64,000 nt of DNA, taken from Caulobacter sp. SL161 (lineage in GTDB: Bacteria; Pseudomonadota; Alphaproteobacteria; Caulobacterales; Caulobacteraceae). Under the pieces are notes generated by a model. The model had not been told where the DNA came from. It did not search any database and saw only the letters and a program-made list of their open reading frames with translations. Position numbers and translations under genes: made by a program. This document shows, piece by piece, positions 8,619 to 16,126 of this stretch; within the stretch, counting starts at the first letter, position 1; each line of letters starts with the position of its first letter. The DNA lies in assembly GCF_026672375.1 (NCBI RefSeq), contig NZ_JAPPRA010000001.1:1116001-1180000 (forward strand). Direction: 5' to 3'.

Positions 8619-11156
8619 ATGTCAGCTTTGGTGCTCACGGCCCCCTTGCGGGGCTGGGTTTCGGCGCTGGAGGAGGCGCCGGACGCCGTATTCGCCGAGC
8701 GGATGTTGGGCGACGGACTGGCGATTGATCCGCTGGGTTCGACATTGCATGCGCCGTGCGACGCGACCGTTGTGAACGTGCACCGCGCTTGTCACGCCGT
8801 GACGCTGCGGGCGACGAACGGCGCTGAGATCCTGATGCATATCGGCCTGGAGACCGTCGCCCTGAACGGCGAGGGTTTCGAGGTCTTTGTCCAGGACGGC
8901 CAGTCGGTGAAGGCGGGCGATCGGCTGATCGGCTTTGACCTTGACCTCCTGGCCCAACGCGCCCGCAGCCTGATCACCCCGGTGGTGATCACCAATCTGG
9001 AGGCGTTTCAGATCGTGCGTCGCGACCAGGACCGCGAGGTCGGCGTGGGCCAGTTCCTGATGGAGCTGTCGCCGATCGCGGGCGCAACGCTCGCCGCTGC
9101 GCCCGGAACCGCAGATGAGATCACCCGCCAGATCATCGTGCCCCTGGCCCATGGAATCCATGCCCGCCCGGCCGCGCAGATCGCGCAGATGGCCAAGACC
9201 TTCGCGTCGGACCTGACCCTGGTGACCGGCCCTCGCCGGGCCAACGCCAGGAGCCCGGTGGGATTGATGTCGCTGGCTGTCCGCCATGGCGACACGATCC
9301 AGCTGCTGGCCTCTGGCCCAGACGCCCAGGCGGCGGTGACGGCCCTGGCCGAGTTGATCGAAAGCGGCATGGGCGAGGGCGCGCCGGTGGGCGCCAAGGC
9401 CTCCCCGACCAAGACAGAACCCTCCGAACCGCCCCCGCCGGCGCCGCTGCCGCGCGACGGGGTGCTGAGGGGCGTGCTGGCCGCGCCGGGCCTGGCCATC
9501 GGCAAGGCCGTGCGGCTGTCGACCGCCGAGATTGTGGTGCGCGAGGCCGGCGAGGGCCTCGCCCACGAGGAAGCGGCCCTGGCCGCGGCCCTGGAGACGG
9601 TCCGCGCCCGGATCGGCAAGGCCGCCGAGACCGGCGACAAGGCCCGCAAGGCGATCCTGGCGGCTCACCAGGCGTTCCTCGACGACCCCGAACTTTACGC
9701 CGGCGCCCATCGCCTGATCGTGGAGGGCAAGAGCGCAGGCTTTGCCTGGCGCCAGGCCGTGGGCGGCTATGTCCAGGCGCTGCAGGCGCTGGGCGATCGC
9801 CGCATGGCCGAACGGGTCGACGACCTGATCGACCTGGAACGCCAGGTCCTGCGCGCCCTGAGCGGCGAGGAAGAGACGGGCGCGGCGCTGGCGCCGGGCT
9901 CGATCCTGCTGGCCGACGAGCTGTTGCCCTCGCAGCTGATGGGCGCAGACCCCGCCGCCCTCGCCGGCTTCGCCACCGCGCGGGGCGGGCCCACCTCGCA
10001 CGTGGCCATCCTGGCCGCGGCCATGGGCGTCCCGGCCCTGGTGGCCGTCGGCGGGGCGCTGTCGAAGGTCAAGGACGGGGCGACCCTGATCCTGGACGCC
10101 GATGCGGGAACCCTGCGCGTGGCCCCCGACGCCAAGGCCCTGGAAGCCGCGCAGACGGCGCTCGCCCAACGCCAGCAGCGCAAGGCCGCCGCCAAGGCCG
10201 CCGCCCATGAGCCGGCGGTGACGCGCGATGGGGTGCGTATCGAGGTCTTCGCCAACACCGGCTCGGTCGCCGACGCCCAGGCCGCCGTGGCCAACGGCGC
10301 CGAGGGCTCGGGCCTGCTGCGCACCGAGTTCCTGTTCCTGGACCGCGAGACCCCGCCCGACGAGGACGAGCAGGCCCGCCAGTATCAGGCCATCGCCGAG
10401 GCCCTGGACGGCCGGCCCCTGATCATTCGAACGCTGGATGTCGGCGGCGACAAGGCTGCGCCCTACCTGCCGATCCCGGCCGAGGAGAACCCGGCCCTTG
10501 GCCTGCGCGGGGTGCGGGTCAGCCTGTGGCGGCCGCATCTGTTGAAGGCCCAGCTGCGCGCGATCCTGCGGGTCGAGCCGCGGGGCCAGTGCAAGATCAT
10601 GGTCCCGATGGTGGCCAGCCTTGATGAGCTGCGCGCGGTGCGCGCGGTGCTGGAGGAGGCCAAGCGCGAGCTTGGGATCACTGATCGCGTCGAGCTGGGG
10701 GTGATGATCGAGACCCCGGCGGCGGCGGTGACCGCCGACCTGCTGGCGGCCGAGGCCGACTTCCTGTCGATCGGCACCAATGACCTGACCCAGTACGTGC
10801 TGGCCATGGACCGGGGTAACCCGGAACTGGCCGCCGGCATCGACGCCCTGCACCCGGCGGTGCTGCGGATGATCGACCAGACCTGCCAGGGCGCGGCCAG
10901 GCATCATCGCTGGGTGGGGGTGTGCGGCGGCCTGGCCTCGGACCTGGACGCCACCCCGATCCTGCTGGGTCTTGGGGTCGCGGAGCTGTCGACCACGGCC
11001 TCGATCGCGCCGGACGTGAAGGCCCGGGTGCGGGCGCTGTCGCTGGAGGCCTGCCGGACCTTGGCCAACGAGGCCCTGGCGCAGACCTCGCCGCAGGCGG
11101 TGCGCGCGCTCGTGCAAGGCCAGACCAACACCCCCTTCGGAGGCTTGAACCCATGA
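8619..11156 (+). CDS. PTS multiphosphoryl transfer protein, EIIA(Glc-type)-HPr-EI fusion
   Basis: An 845-residue fusion of three soluble PTS components. EIIA (about 1-150) has the phosphorylated histidine in EILMHIGLETV (His74) and a partner His59. HPr (about 168-250) has GIHARPA with His181 and a serine in RSPVGLMSL. EI (about 283-845) has GGPTSHVAILAAAMGVPAL with His461, GSGLLRTEFLF, RTLDVGGDK, IGTNDLTQYVLAMDRG and GVCGGLASD. It would carry phosphate from PEP to NagE. The ATG at 8619 follows an AGGGGGA Shine-Dalgarno; an upstream in-frame ATG at 8535 lies among the repeats and is unlikely. It overlaps nagE by ATGA. The fusion makes a GlcNAc-dedicated relay independent of general PTS proteins. 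Confidence 0.95.
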   Translation: MSALVLTAPLRGWVSALEEAPDAVFAERMLGDGLAIDPLGSTLHAPCDATVVNVHRACHAVTLRATNGAEILMHIGLETVALNGEGFEVFVQDGQSVKAGDRLIGFDLDLLAQRARSLITPVVITNLEAFQIVRRDQDREVGVGQFLMELSPIAGATLAAAPGTADEITRQIIVPLAHGIHARPAAQIAQMAKTFASDLTLVTGPRRANARSPVGLMSLAVRHGDTIQLLASGPDAQAAVTALAELIESGMGEGAPVGAKASPTKTEPSEPPPPAPLPRDGVLRGVLAAPGLAIGKAVRLSTAEIVVREAGEGLAHEEAALAAALETVRARIGKAAETGDKARKAILAAHQAFLDDPELYAGAHRLIVEGKSAGFAWRQAVGGYVQALQALGDRRMAERVDDLIDLERQVLRALSGEEETGAALAPGSILLADELLPSQLMGADPAALAGFATARGGPTSHVAILAAAMGVPALVAVGGALSKVKDGATLILDADAGTLRVAPDAKALEAAQTALAQRQQRKAAAKAAAHEPAVTRDGVRIEVFANTGSVADAQAAVANGAEGSGLLRTEFLFLDRETPPDEDEQARQYQAIAEALDGRPLIIRTLDVGGDKAAPYLPIPAEENPALGLRGVRVSLWRPHLLKAQLRAILRVEPRGQCKIMVPMVASLDELRAVRAVLEEAKRELGITDRVELGVMIETPAAAVTADLLAAEADFLSIGTNDLTQYVLAMDRGNPELAAGIDALHPAVLRMIDQTCQGAARHHRWVGVCGGLASDLDATPILLGLGVAELSTTASIAPDVKARVRALSLEACRTLANEALAQTSPQAVRALVQGQTNTPFGGLNP

Positions 11157-12901
11157 GGTCTCCGCTCGAGATCCTGCAGCCGCTGGGCCGGGCCCTGATG
11201 CTGCCGATCGCGGTGCTGCCGGTGGCGGCGCTGCTCCTGCGCATCGGCCAGCCGGACCTGCTGGGCGCGCCGGCGCTCGCGACCATGACCCACGGGGTGT
11301 CGCTGACGGTGGCCAACACCTTCGGCGCGGCCGGCGGGGCGATCTTCGCCAGCCTTGGCCTGATCTTCGCCATCGGCGTGGCGGTGGGCCTGGCCCGCGA
11401 GAACCACGGCGCGGCCGGCCTGGCGGGCGTGGTCTGCTATGTCATCGCCACCAAGGGGGTGGAGGCGCTGCTGGTCGCCCCGCCCGAGGTGGCGGCCAAG
11501 GCGGTCGAGGGAGCCAAGGATCTCGCCATAGCCGCCTGGAAGGCCAAGGAGATCGGCAAGCTGTCGATCCCGGTGGGCATCCTCTCGGGCGTGATCAGCG
11601 GCGCGCTCTACAACCGCTACAGCACCATCCAGCTGCCCGAGTACCTGGCCTTCTTCGGCGGTCGGCGGTTCGTGCCGATCGTGGCGGGCCTGGCCGGCGT
11701 CGTGCTGGCGCTCTTGTTCGGCGCGTTCTGGAGCACGCTGGAGGCCGGCGTTGACGGCCTCAGCGGGCTGGTCACGGCCTCCGGGAACCTGGGCCTGGTC
11801 GTCTACGGCCTTCTGAACCGCCTGCTGATCGTCACGGGCCTGCACCACATCCTCAACAATGTGGTCTGGTTCATCCTGGGCGACTTCAACGGGGTCACCG
11901 GCGACCTCAACCGGTTCGCGGCCGGGGACAAGACCGCCGGGGCGTTCATGAGCGGGTTCTTCCCGGTGATGATGTTCGGCCTGCCGGCCGCGTGCCTGGC
12001 CATGCTGCACACCGCGCGGCCCGAGCGTCGCAAGGCGGTGGCGGGGATGCTGGGCTCGCTGGCCCTGACCTCGTTCCTGACCGGCGTGACCGAGCCGATC
12101 GAGTTTACGTTCATGTTCCTGGCGCCGGTGCTGTTCGCCATCCACGCGCTGCTGACGGGCCTGTCGATGGCCCTGATGAACATGCTGGACGTCAAGCTGG
12201 GCTTTGGGTTCTCGGCGGGTCTGTTCGACTATGTGCTGAACTTCAACAAGGCCACGCGCCCGCTGCTGCTGATCCCGGTGGGGCTGGTCTATGGCGCGCT
12301 CTATTACGGGGTCTTCCGGTTCGCGATCGTGCGCTTTGACCTGAAGACCCCCGGCCGCGAGGACGAGGCGCCGCCCTCCGCCCAGGCGGTGACCACCGGC
12401 GGCGGGCGCGGGGCCGACATGCTGGCGGCGCTGGGCGGCGCGGCCAATCTGGTCAGCGTCGATGCGTGCACCACCCGTCTGCGGCTGATCGTGGTCGACC
12501 AGGGGCTGGTCAACGACCCGGCCCTCAAGGCGCTGGGCGCCCGGGGCGTCGTCCGGCCCTCCGACAAGGCCCTGCAGGTGGTGCTGGGTCCCATCGCCGA
12601 CACGGTCGCCGGCGAGATCCGGCACGCCATCAGCGCTCCGCCGGCGCCGATCACCGCGCCGGCCCCCGACGTCTCCCAGGCGGCCAAGGCCCTCCTGGCC
12701 GCCCTCGGCGGCGCCGACAACCTCCGCGACCTCTCCGCCCACGCCAGCCGACTGCGCGTCGTCCTCAACGACCCCGAACGCGTCGACCAAGCCGCCCTTC
12801 ACACCGCAGGCGTGCGCGGCTTTGCCGCCGTCGCGCCCGGCGCCGTCCACATCATCATCGGCCCACACGCCGAGCGGATCGCGGAGGTGCTTCGACCCTA
12901 G
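11153..12901 (+). CDS. nagE: PTS N-acetylglucosamine transporter NagE-like, EIIC-EIIB-EIIB'
   Basis: A 582-residue permease importing and phosphorylating GlcNAc. EIIC (about 1-390) starts MRSPLEILQPLGRALMLPIA, has multiple hydrophobic helices, and carries the substrate-site motif LTGVTEPIEFTFMFLAPVLF. The first EIIB (about 420-500) has the phospho-cysteine in DACTTRLR (Cys439). A proline-rich linker leads to a second EIIB-like domain (about 512-582), where the matching stretch is SAHASRLR. His530 replaces the cysteine, so this domain should not carry phosphate on Cys. EIIA is absent here and supplied by the overlapping upstream fusion. Unlike E. coli NagE (EIICBA), the C-terminal module is a duplicated, altered EIIB. 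Confidence 0.93.
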   Translation: MRSPLEILQPLGRALMLPIAVLPVAALLLRIGQPDLLGAPALATMTHGVSLTVANTFGAAGGAIFASLGLIFAIGVAVGLARENHGAAGLAGVVCYVIATKGVEALLVAPPEVAAKAVEGAKDLAIAAWKAKEIGKLSIPVGILSGVISGALYNRYSTIQLPEYLAFFGGRRFVPIVAGLAGVVLALLFGAFWSTLEAGVDGLSGLVTASGNLGLVVYGLLNRLLIVTGLHHILNNVVWFILGDFNGVTGDLNRFAAGDKTAGAFMSGFFPVMMFGLPAACLAMLHTARPERRKAVAGMLGSLALTSFLTGVTEPIEFTFMFLAPVLFAIHALLTGLSMALMNMLDVKLGFGFSAGLFDYVLNFNKATRPLLLIPVGLVYGALYYGVFRFAIVRFDLKTPGREDEAPPSAQAVTTGGGRGADMLAALGGAANLVSVDACTTRLRLIVVDQGLVNDPALKALGARGVVRPSDKALQVVLGPIADTVAGEIRHAISAPPAPITAPAPDVSQAAKALLAALGGADNLRDLSAHASRLRVVLNDPERVDQAALHTAGVRGFAAVAPGAVHIIIGPHAERIAEVLRP

Positions 12902-13311
12902 GATCAGCGCGCCGCAGCCCATCACGCGAGCCTCTGCGCCGCACGCGCGCGCAGGTCGCAAGCGCTGGACTTCAGGCTCCGGATGACTCTTAAGGAGGCA
13001 TCACAATGGTATTATCCGAACGGGCGCTGATCGGCGCTTGTAGAGCGGATAAGTATCTGAATAAAAAATATAAAATGGAGGAAAGGATCGGCTCTCCGCT
13101 TGAGCCGAAGTCAGGTGGCGCCCAATGTCTGGTCGCCTCTTAAAAAGTGAAAAAAATAAGTGGCTTAAGGCTTTGCGACGACAACGTCGCAGCCCTTATC
13201 GTTCGGCCAAGAGTTCTGAAAAAGGTACTCGAATGGTCTGCATCATGCTTGCAATGCGCGACGTCGCCGCAGTCCGTCTTCGCGCCGCTTAGTCAAGGGG
13301 GAATACAAAAG
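12902..13311. other. Long AT-rich leader upstream of the TonB receptor
   Basis: A 410-base gap, unusually AT-rich for this genome at 13055-13165. It holds a candidate small ORF (13006-13143) and a hairpin TGCGACG-ACAA-CGTCGCA (13174-13191). The receptor's Shine-Dalgarno AAGGGGG is near 13295. The length and secondary structure would suit post-transcriptional control of the receptor, but no known riboswitch class is recognised. Confidence 0.5.
13006..13143 (+). CDS. Candidate 45-residue small ORF before the TonB receptor
   Basis: An ATG preceded by a near-ideal Shine-Dalgarno (AAGGAGG, 8 bases upstream) opens a 45-codon frame starting MVLSERALIGACRADKYLNK and ending QCLVAS with TAA. It has no signal peptide or known motif. 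It may be a leader peptide or a chance frame; the ribosome site is the only positive evidence. The preceding gene, nagE, ends 104 bases upstream. Confidence 0.33.
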   Translation: MVLSERALIGACRADKYLNKKYKMEERIGSPLEPKSGGAQCLVAS

Positions 13312-15987
13312 ATGACCAATACCAAGACCACTGCGACCGCTGGTCGCCGCAAGGCTTTCGTGATCGCGCTGTTGAGCGGCGCCTGCTTCGCCGAGGCCGC
13401 GCTCGCCCAGTCGACGCCGGCGCCGGCCGCGGACCAGGCCGCCGTTGACGAAGTGATCGTCACGGCCTTCCGCAAGAGCTTGGCGACCGCCCTGGAAGTG
13501 AAGCGCAAGGACGTCCGCGTCTCCGACGGCATCTCGTCGGAAGACATCGGCAAGTTCCCGTCGGAAAACATCGCGGAAGCCATCCAGCGCATTCCGGGCG
13601 TCCAGATCTCGGCCATCAACGGCCGCGGCTCGACGATCAGCATCCGGGGTCTGGGCCCGCAGTACGCCCTGACCACCGTGAACGGTCAGGCCTTCAAGAG
13701 CTCGAACTTCACCGACGGCTTCCGCTACGACGTCATTCAGACCGAGCTGGCGTCCGGCATCCAGGTCTACAAGTCGCCGACGGCCGACATGGACGCAGGC
13801 GGCCTCGCCGGCACGGTGAACATCGACACCGTCCATCCCTTCGACGTGAAGGGCCGCCAGATCATCGTGGCGGGCAAGCTGCAGCAGCAGGAACTCATCG
13901 GCGGCAACCCGACCGGTAAGTACGGCCTGACCTATGTCGATCACTTCCTGGACGGCAAGCTGGGTGTCTTCCTGGGCGGCGGCTATCAGGAGCTGAAGGA
14001 CCGCGGCGACTATCTGTGGATGGACCGCTGGACCGTCAGCAACAACGTCTACACCCCGGCCCGCCTGCGCTATCGCCGCATCGACCGCGAAACCAAGCGC
14101 AGCATGATCAACGGCGCGGTCCAGTGGAAGCCGACTGACCACCTGCAGATGGACCTCATCGGCACCTACGCCGAGGACAAGACCACCCAGAACATTCACC
14201 AGCAGGTCTTCCTGTTCACCACGCCTTCGGCCTCGAACGTCGTGCCGATCACGGTGGCGAACGGCACCTCCACCAAGGTGCAGGTGAACAACTTCCGGCT
14301 GGAGAACAACCAACAGTACGAGAACCGTCCGCAGTCGACCAGCGCCCTGACGACGAAGCTCCACTACACCGGCCTCGAAAAATGGGACTTCAAGGCCGTC
14401 GCGCACTATTCGCGCGGCAACGCCAAGCATAACGAAGAAGCTGCGGTTCTGGGGATCAACATCCCGAGCGCCACGGTGGATATCGCCGATCCGAAGAACG
14501 TCATCTTCACGACGTCTACGGCGCTGACGAACACCGCGCAGTACGCCCCCACCACCCTGATCCGGAACACCTATCCGACCGGCGCCTTCCGCACGGTCGG
14601 CTCGCACGAGAGCGCCGCGCAGTTCGACGCCAAGCGTTATCTCGACTGGGGCATCCTGGAGTCGGTGCAGGTCGGCGCCAAGACGCGCAGCGAGGTGCTC
14701 AAGCGCTACGTGATCCGCAAGGACAACCAGGTTGTCCCGGCGTCCTTCTCGCCGACCATGGCCAACAGCGGCATCGCGGTGACCAACTTCCTTGACGGCC
14801 AGATGACCCTGCCGGACGCCTGGGTGTCGCCGAACCTCGACGCCTATCGGGAAGCGCTCAAGGCTCAGGGCATTTCGGTGTACGAGGGCTTCGACCCGCT
14901 GGGCAGCTATCGCGTCGAGCGCGACCTGACCTCGGTCTATGCGATGGCCAACCTGCGCGGGGAAGTGCTGTCGAAGACGTTCCGCGGCAATATCGGCGTG
15001 CGTAACGAAAGCACCGATCAGACGATCAAGGGCTATGTCGGCGGTTCGGCCAATCCTCAGAACACCGAGGTCCGGCTGGTGGCGGGCAACTACACCGCCA
15101 AGAAGTCGTACGACAACCTGCTGCCGTCGGCCAATCTGAGCGTCGATCTGACCGACAACCTGCTGCTGCGCGTGGCCGCCGCCAAGGTGCTGGTGCGTCC
15201 GATCATCGACTCCAGCAACCAGCTGGCCCGGACGATGACCAGCGCCACCGACACGACGGGCCGCCGCATCTTCACGATCTCGTCGGGCCAGGGCAACCTC
15301 AACCCGATGACCGCCAACCAGCTCGATCTGACGCTGGAGTGGTACTATGGCCAGGGCAATGGTCTGAGCGCCGGCTACTTCTCCAAGAAGGTCAAGAACG
15401 GCGTCTTCAGCCAGCTCACCTGCCCCACGAGCTATGAGTCCGTCGCGCTGTCGCGGGACTCCAGCGGCGTCTGCGTCGCGGCCAACGGTGACAACTACAT
15501 GATCACCGAAAGCTTCAACGACTCGCGCGTCGTCGACATCCATGGCTACGAAGTGAACTGGCAGCAGTCGCTCGACGCCTGGCTGCCGATCGAAGGCTTT
15601 GGCCTGATCGCCAACTACACCCACGTCACCCCGGCCAAGTCGACCACCGGCTTCCGTCTGGCCAACCTGTCGGAGCACACCGCCAACGGCACCGTCTACT
15701 GGGAAAACCAGAAGTTCAGCGCCCGTCTGTCGGCCAACTACCGCAGCGCCTATGACCAGACTTCGGTGGAAAGCTTCTTCGCCGGTCCGCTGGGTCACAC
15801 GATCAAGGCGCGCACTCAGCTGGATCTGAACCTGGGTTACAACTTCAATGAGCGTCTGAGCTTCGCCTTCGCGGCGATGAACATCAACAACGCCCAGGAA
15901 GAGGCCTACCTGATCAACGCCAGCCGTTGGCAGGAGACCGCGGTCACCGGTCCCAGCTACTTCCTGTCGTTCCAATACAAGATGTAA
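13312..15987 (+). CDS. TonB-dependent receptor, likely GlcNAc/chito- or glycan-oligosaccharide uptake
   Basis: An 891-residue outer-membrane receptor of the large Xanthomonas/Caulobacter type. The signal peptide covers roughly 14-34 (KAFVIALLSGACFAEAALAQ). The TonB box is VDEVIVTAFRKSL, and the plug has IGKFPSENIAEAIQRIPGVQ and INGRGSTISIRGLGPQYAL. The barrel ends in an aromatic strand, SYFLSFQYKM. The start at 13312 has an AAGGGGG ribosome site; upstream in-frame codons from 13147 give no signal peptide. Its place right after nagE and before GH89 suggests it imports GlcNAc-containing oligosaccharides into the periplasm. The substrate is inferred from neighbours only. Confidence 0.93.
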   Translation: MTNTKTTATAGRRKAFVIALLSGACFAEAALAQSTPAPAADQAAVDEVIVTAFRKSLATALEVKRKDVRVSDGISSEDIGKFPSENIAEAIQRIPGVQISAINGRGSTISIRGLGPQYALTTVNGQAFKSSNFTDGFRYDVIQTELASGIQVYKSPTADMDAGGLAGTVNIDTVHPFDVKGRQIIVAGKLQQQELIGGNPTGKYGLTYVDHFLDGKLGVFLGGGYQELKDRGDYLWMDRWTVSNNVYTPARLRYRRIDRETKRSMINGAVQWKPTDHLQMDLIGTYAEDKTTQNIHQQVFLFTTPSASNVVPITVANGTSTKVQVNNFRLENNQQYENRPQSTSALTTKLHYTGLEKWDFKAVAHYSRGNAKHNEEAAVLGINIPSATVDIADPKNVIFTTSTALTNTAQYAPTTLIRNTYPTGAFRTVGSHESAAQFDAKRYLDWGILESVQVGAKTRSEVLKRYVIRKDNQVVPASFSPTMANSGIAVTNFLDGQMTLPDAWVSPNLDAYREALKAQGISVYEGFDPLGSYRVERDLTSVYAMANLRGEVLSKTFRGNIGVRNESTDQTIKGYVGGSANPQNTEVRLVAGNYTAKKSYDNLLPSANLSVDLTDNLLLRVAAAKVLVRPIIDSSNQLARTMTSATDTTGRRIFTISSGQGNLNPMTANQLDLTLEWYYGQGNGLSAGYFSKKVKNGVFSQLTCPTSYESVALSRDSSGVCVAANGDNYMITESFNDSRVVDIHGYEVNWQQSLDAWLPIEGFGLIANYTHVTPAKSTTGFRLANLSEHTANGTVYWENQKFSARLSANYRSAYDQTSVESFFAGPLGHTIKARTQLDLNLGYNFNERLSFAFAAMNINNAQEEAYLINASRWQETAVTGPSYFLSFQYKM

Positions 15988-16039
15988 CGCGTTCGACGCG
16001 GCGCTCGTCCTTCCTCCCCTGAGCGCTGCGTCTTTTCCT

Positions 16040-16114
16040 GCCTCGCCCGTCGGACGGGCGAGGCTCCTCCTGGCGCCCGCCGCACGCGATCTCCTAGGCG
16101 GCGGGCGCGCCTTT
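16040..16114 (+). terminator. Tandem hairpins between TonB receptor and GH89
   Basis: The first hairpin has perfect 12-base arms GCCTCGCCCGTC (16040-16051) and its complement (16053-16064). The second has perfect 11-base arms GCGCCCGCCGC (16073-16083) and its complement (16098-16108), followed by GCCTTTT. The second fits an intrinsic terminator, so the downstream glycosidase genes may need their own promoter or read-through. Confidence 0.6.
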
Positions 16115-16126
16115 TCGTAGATCCTG

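Noticed and set aside
8622-12961. Long leftward frames opposite the PTS genes
   Set aside because: They mirror the EIIA-HPr-EI and NagE genes; the protein text is arginine/glycine/histidine-rich shadow sequence.
13243-15975. A 910-codon leftward frame opposite the TonB receptor
   Set aside because: The rightward frame has a signal peptide, TonB box, plug and terminal strand; the other has none of these.
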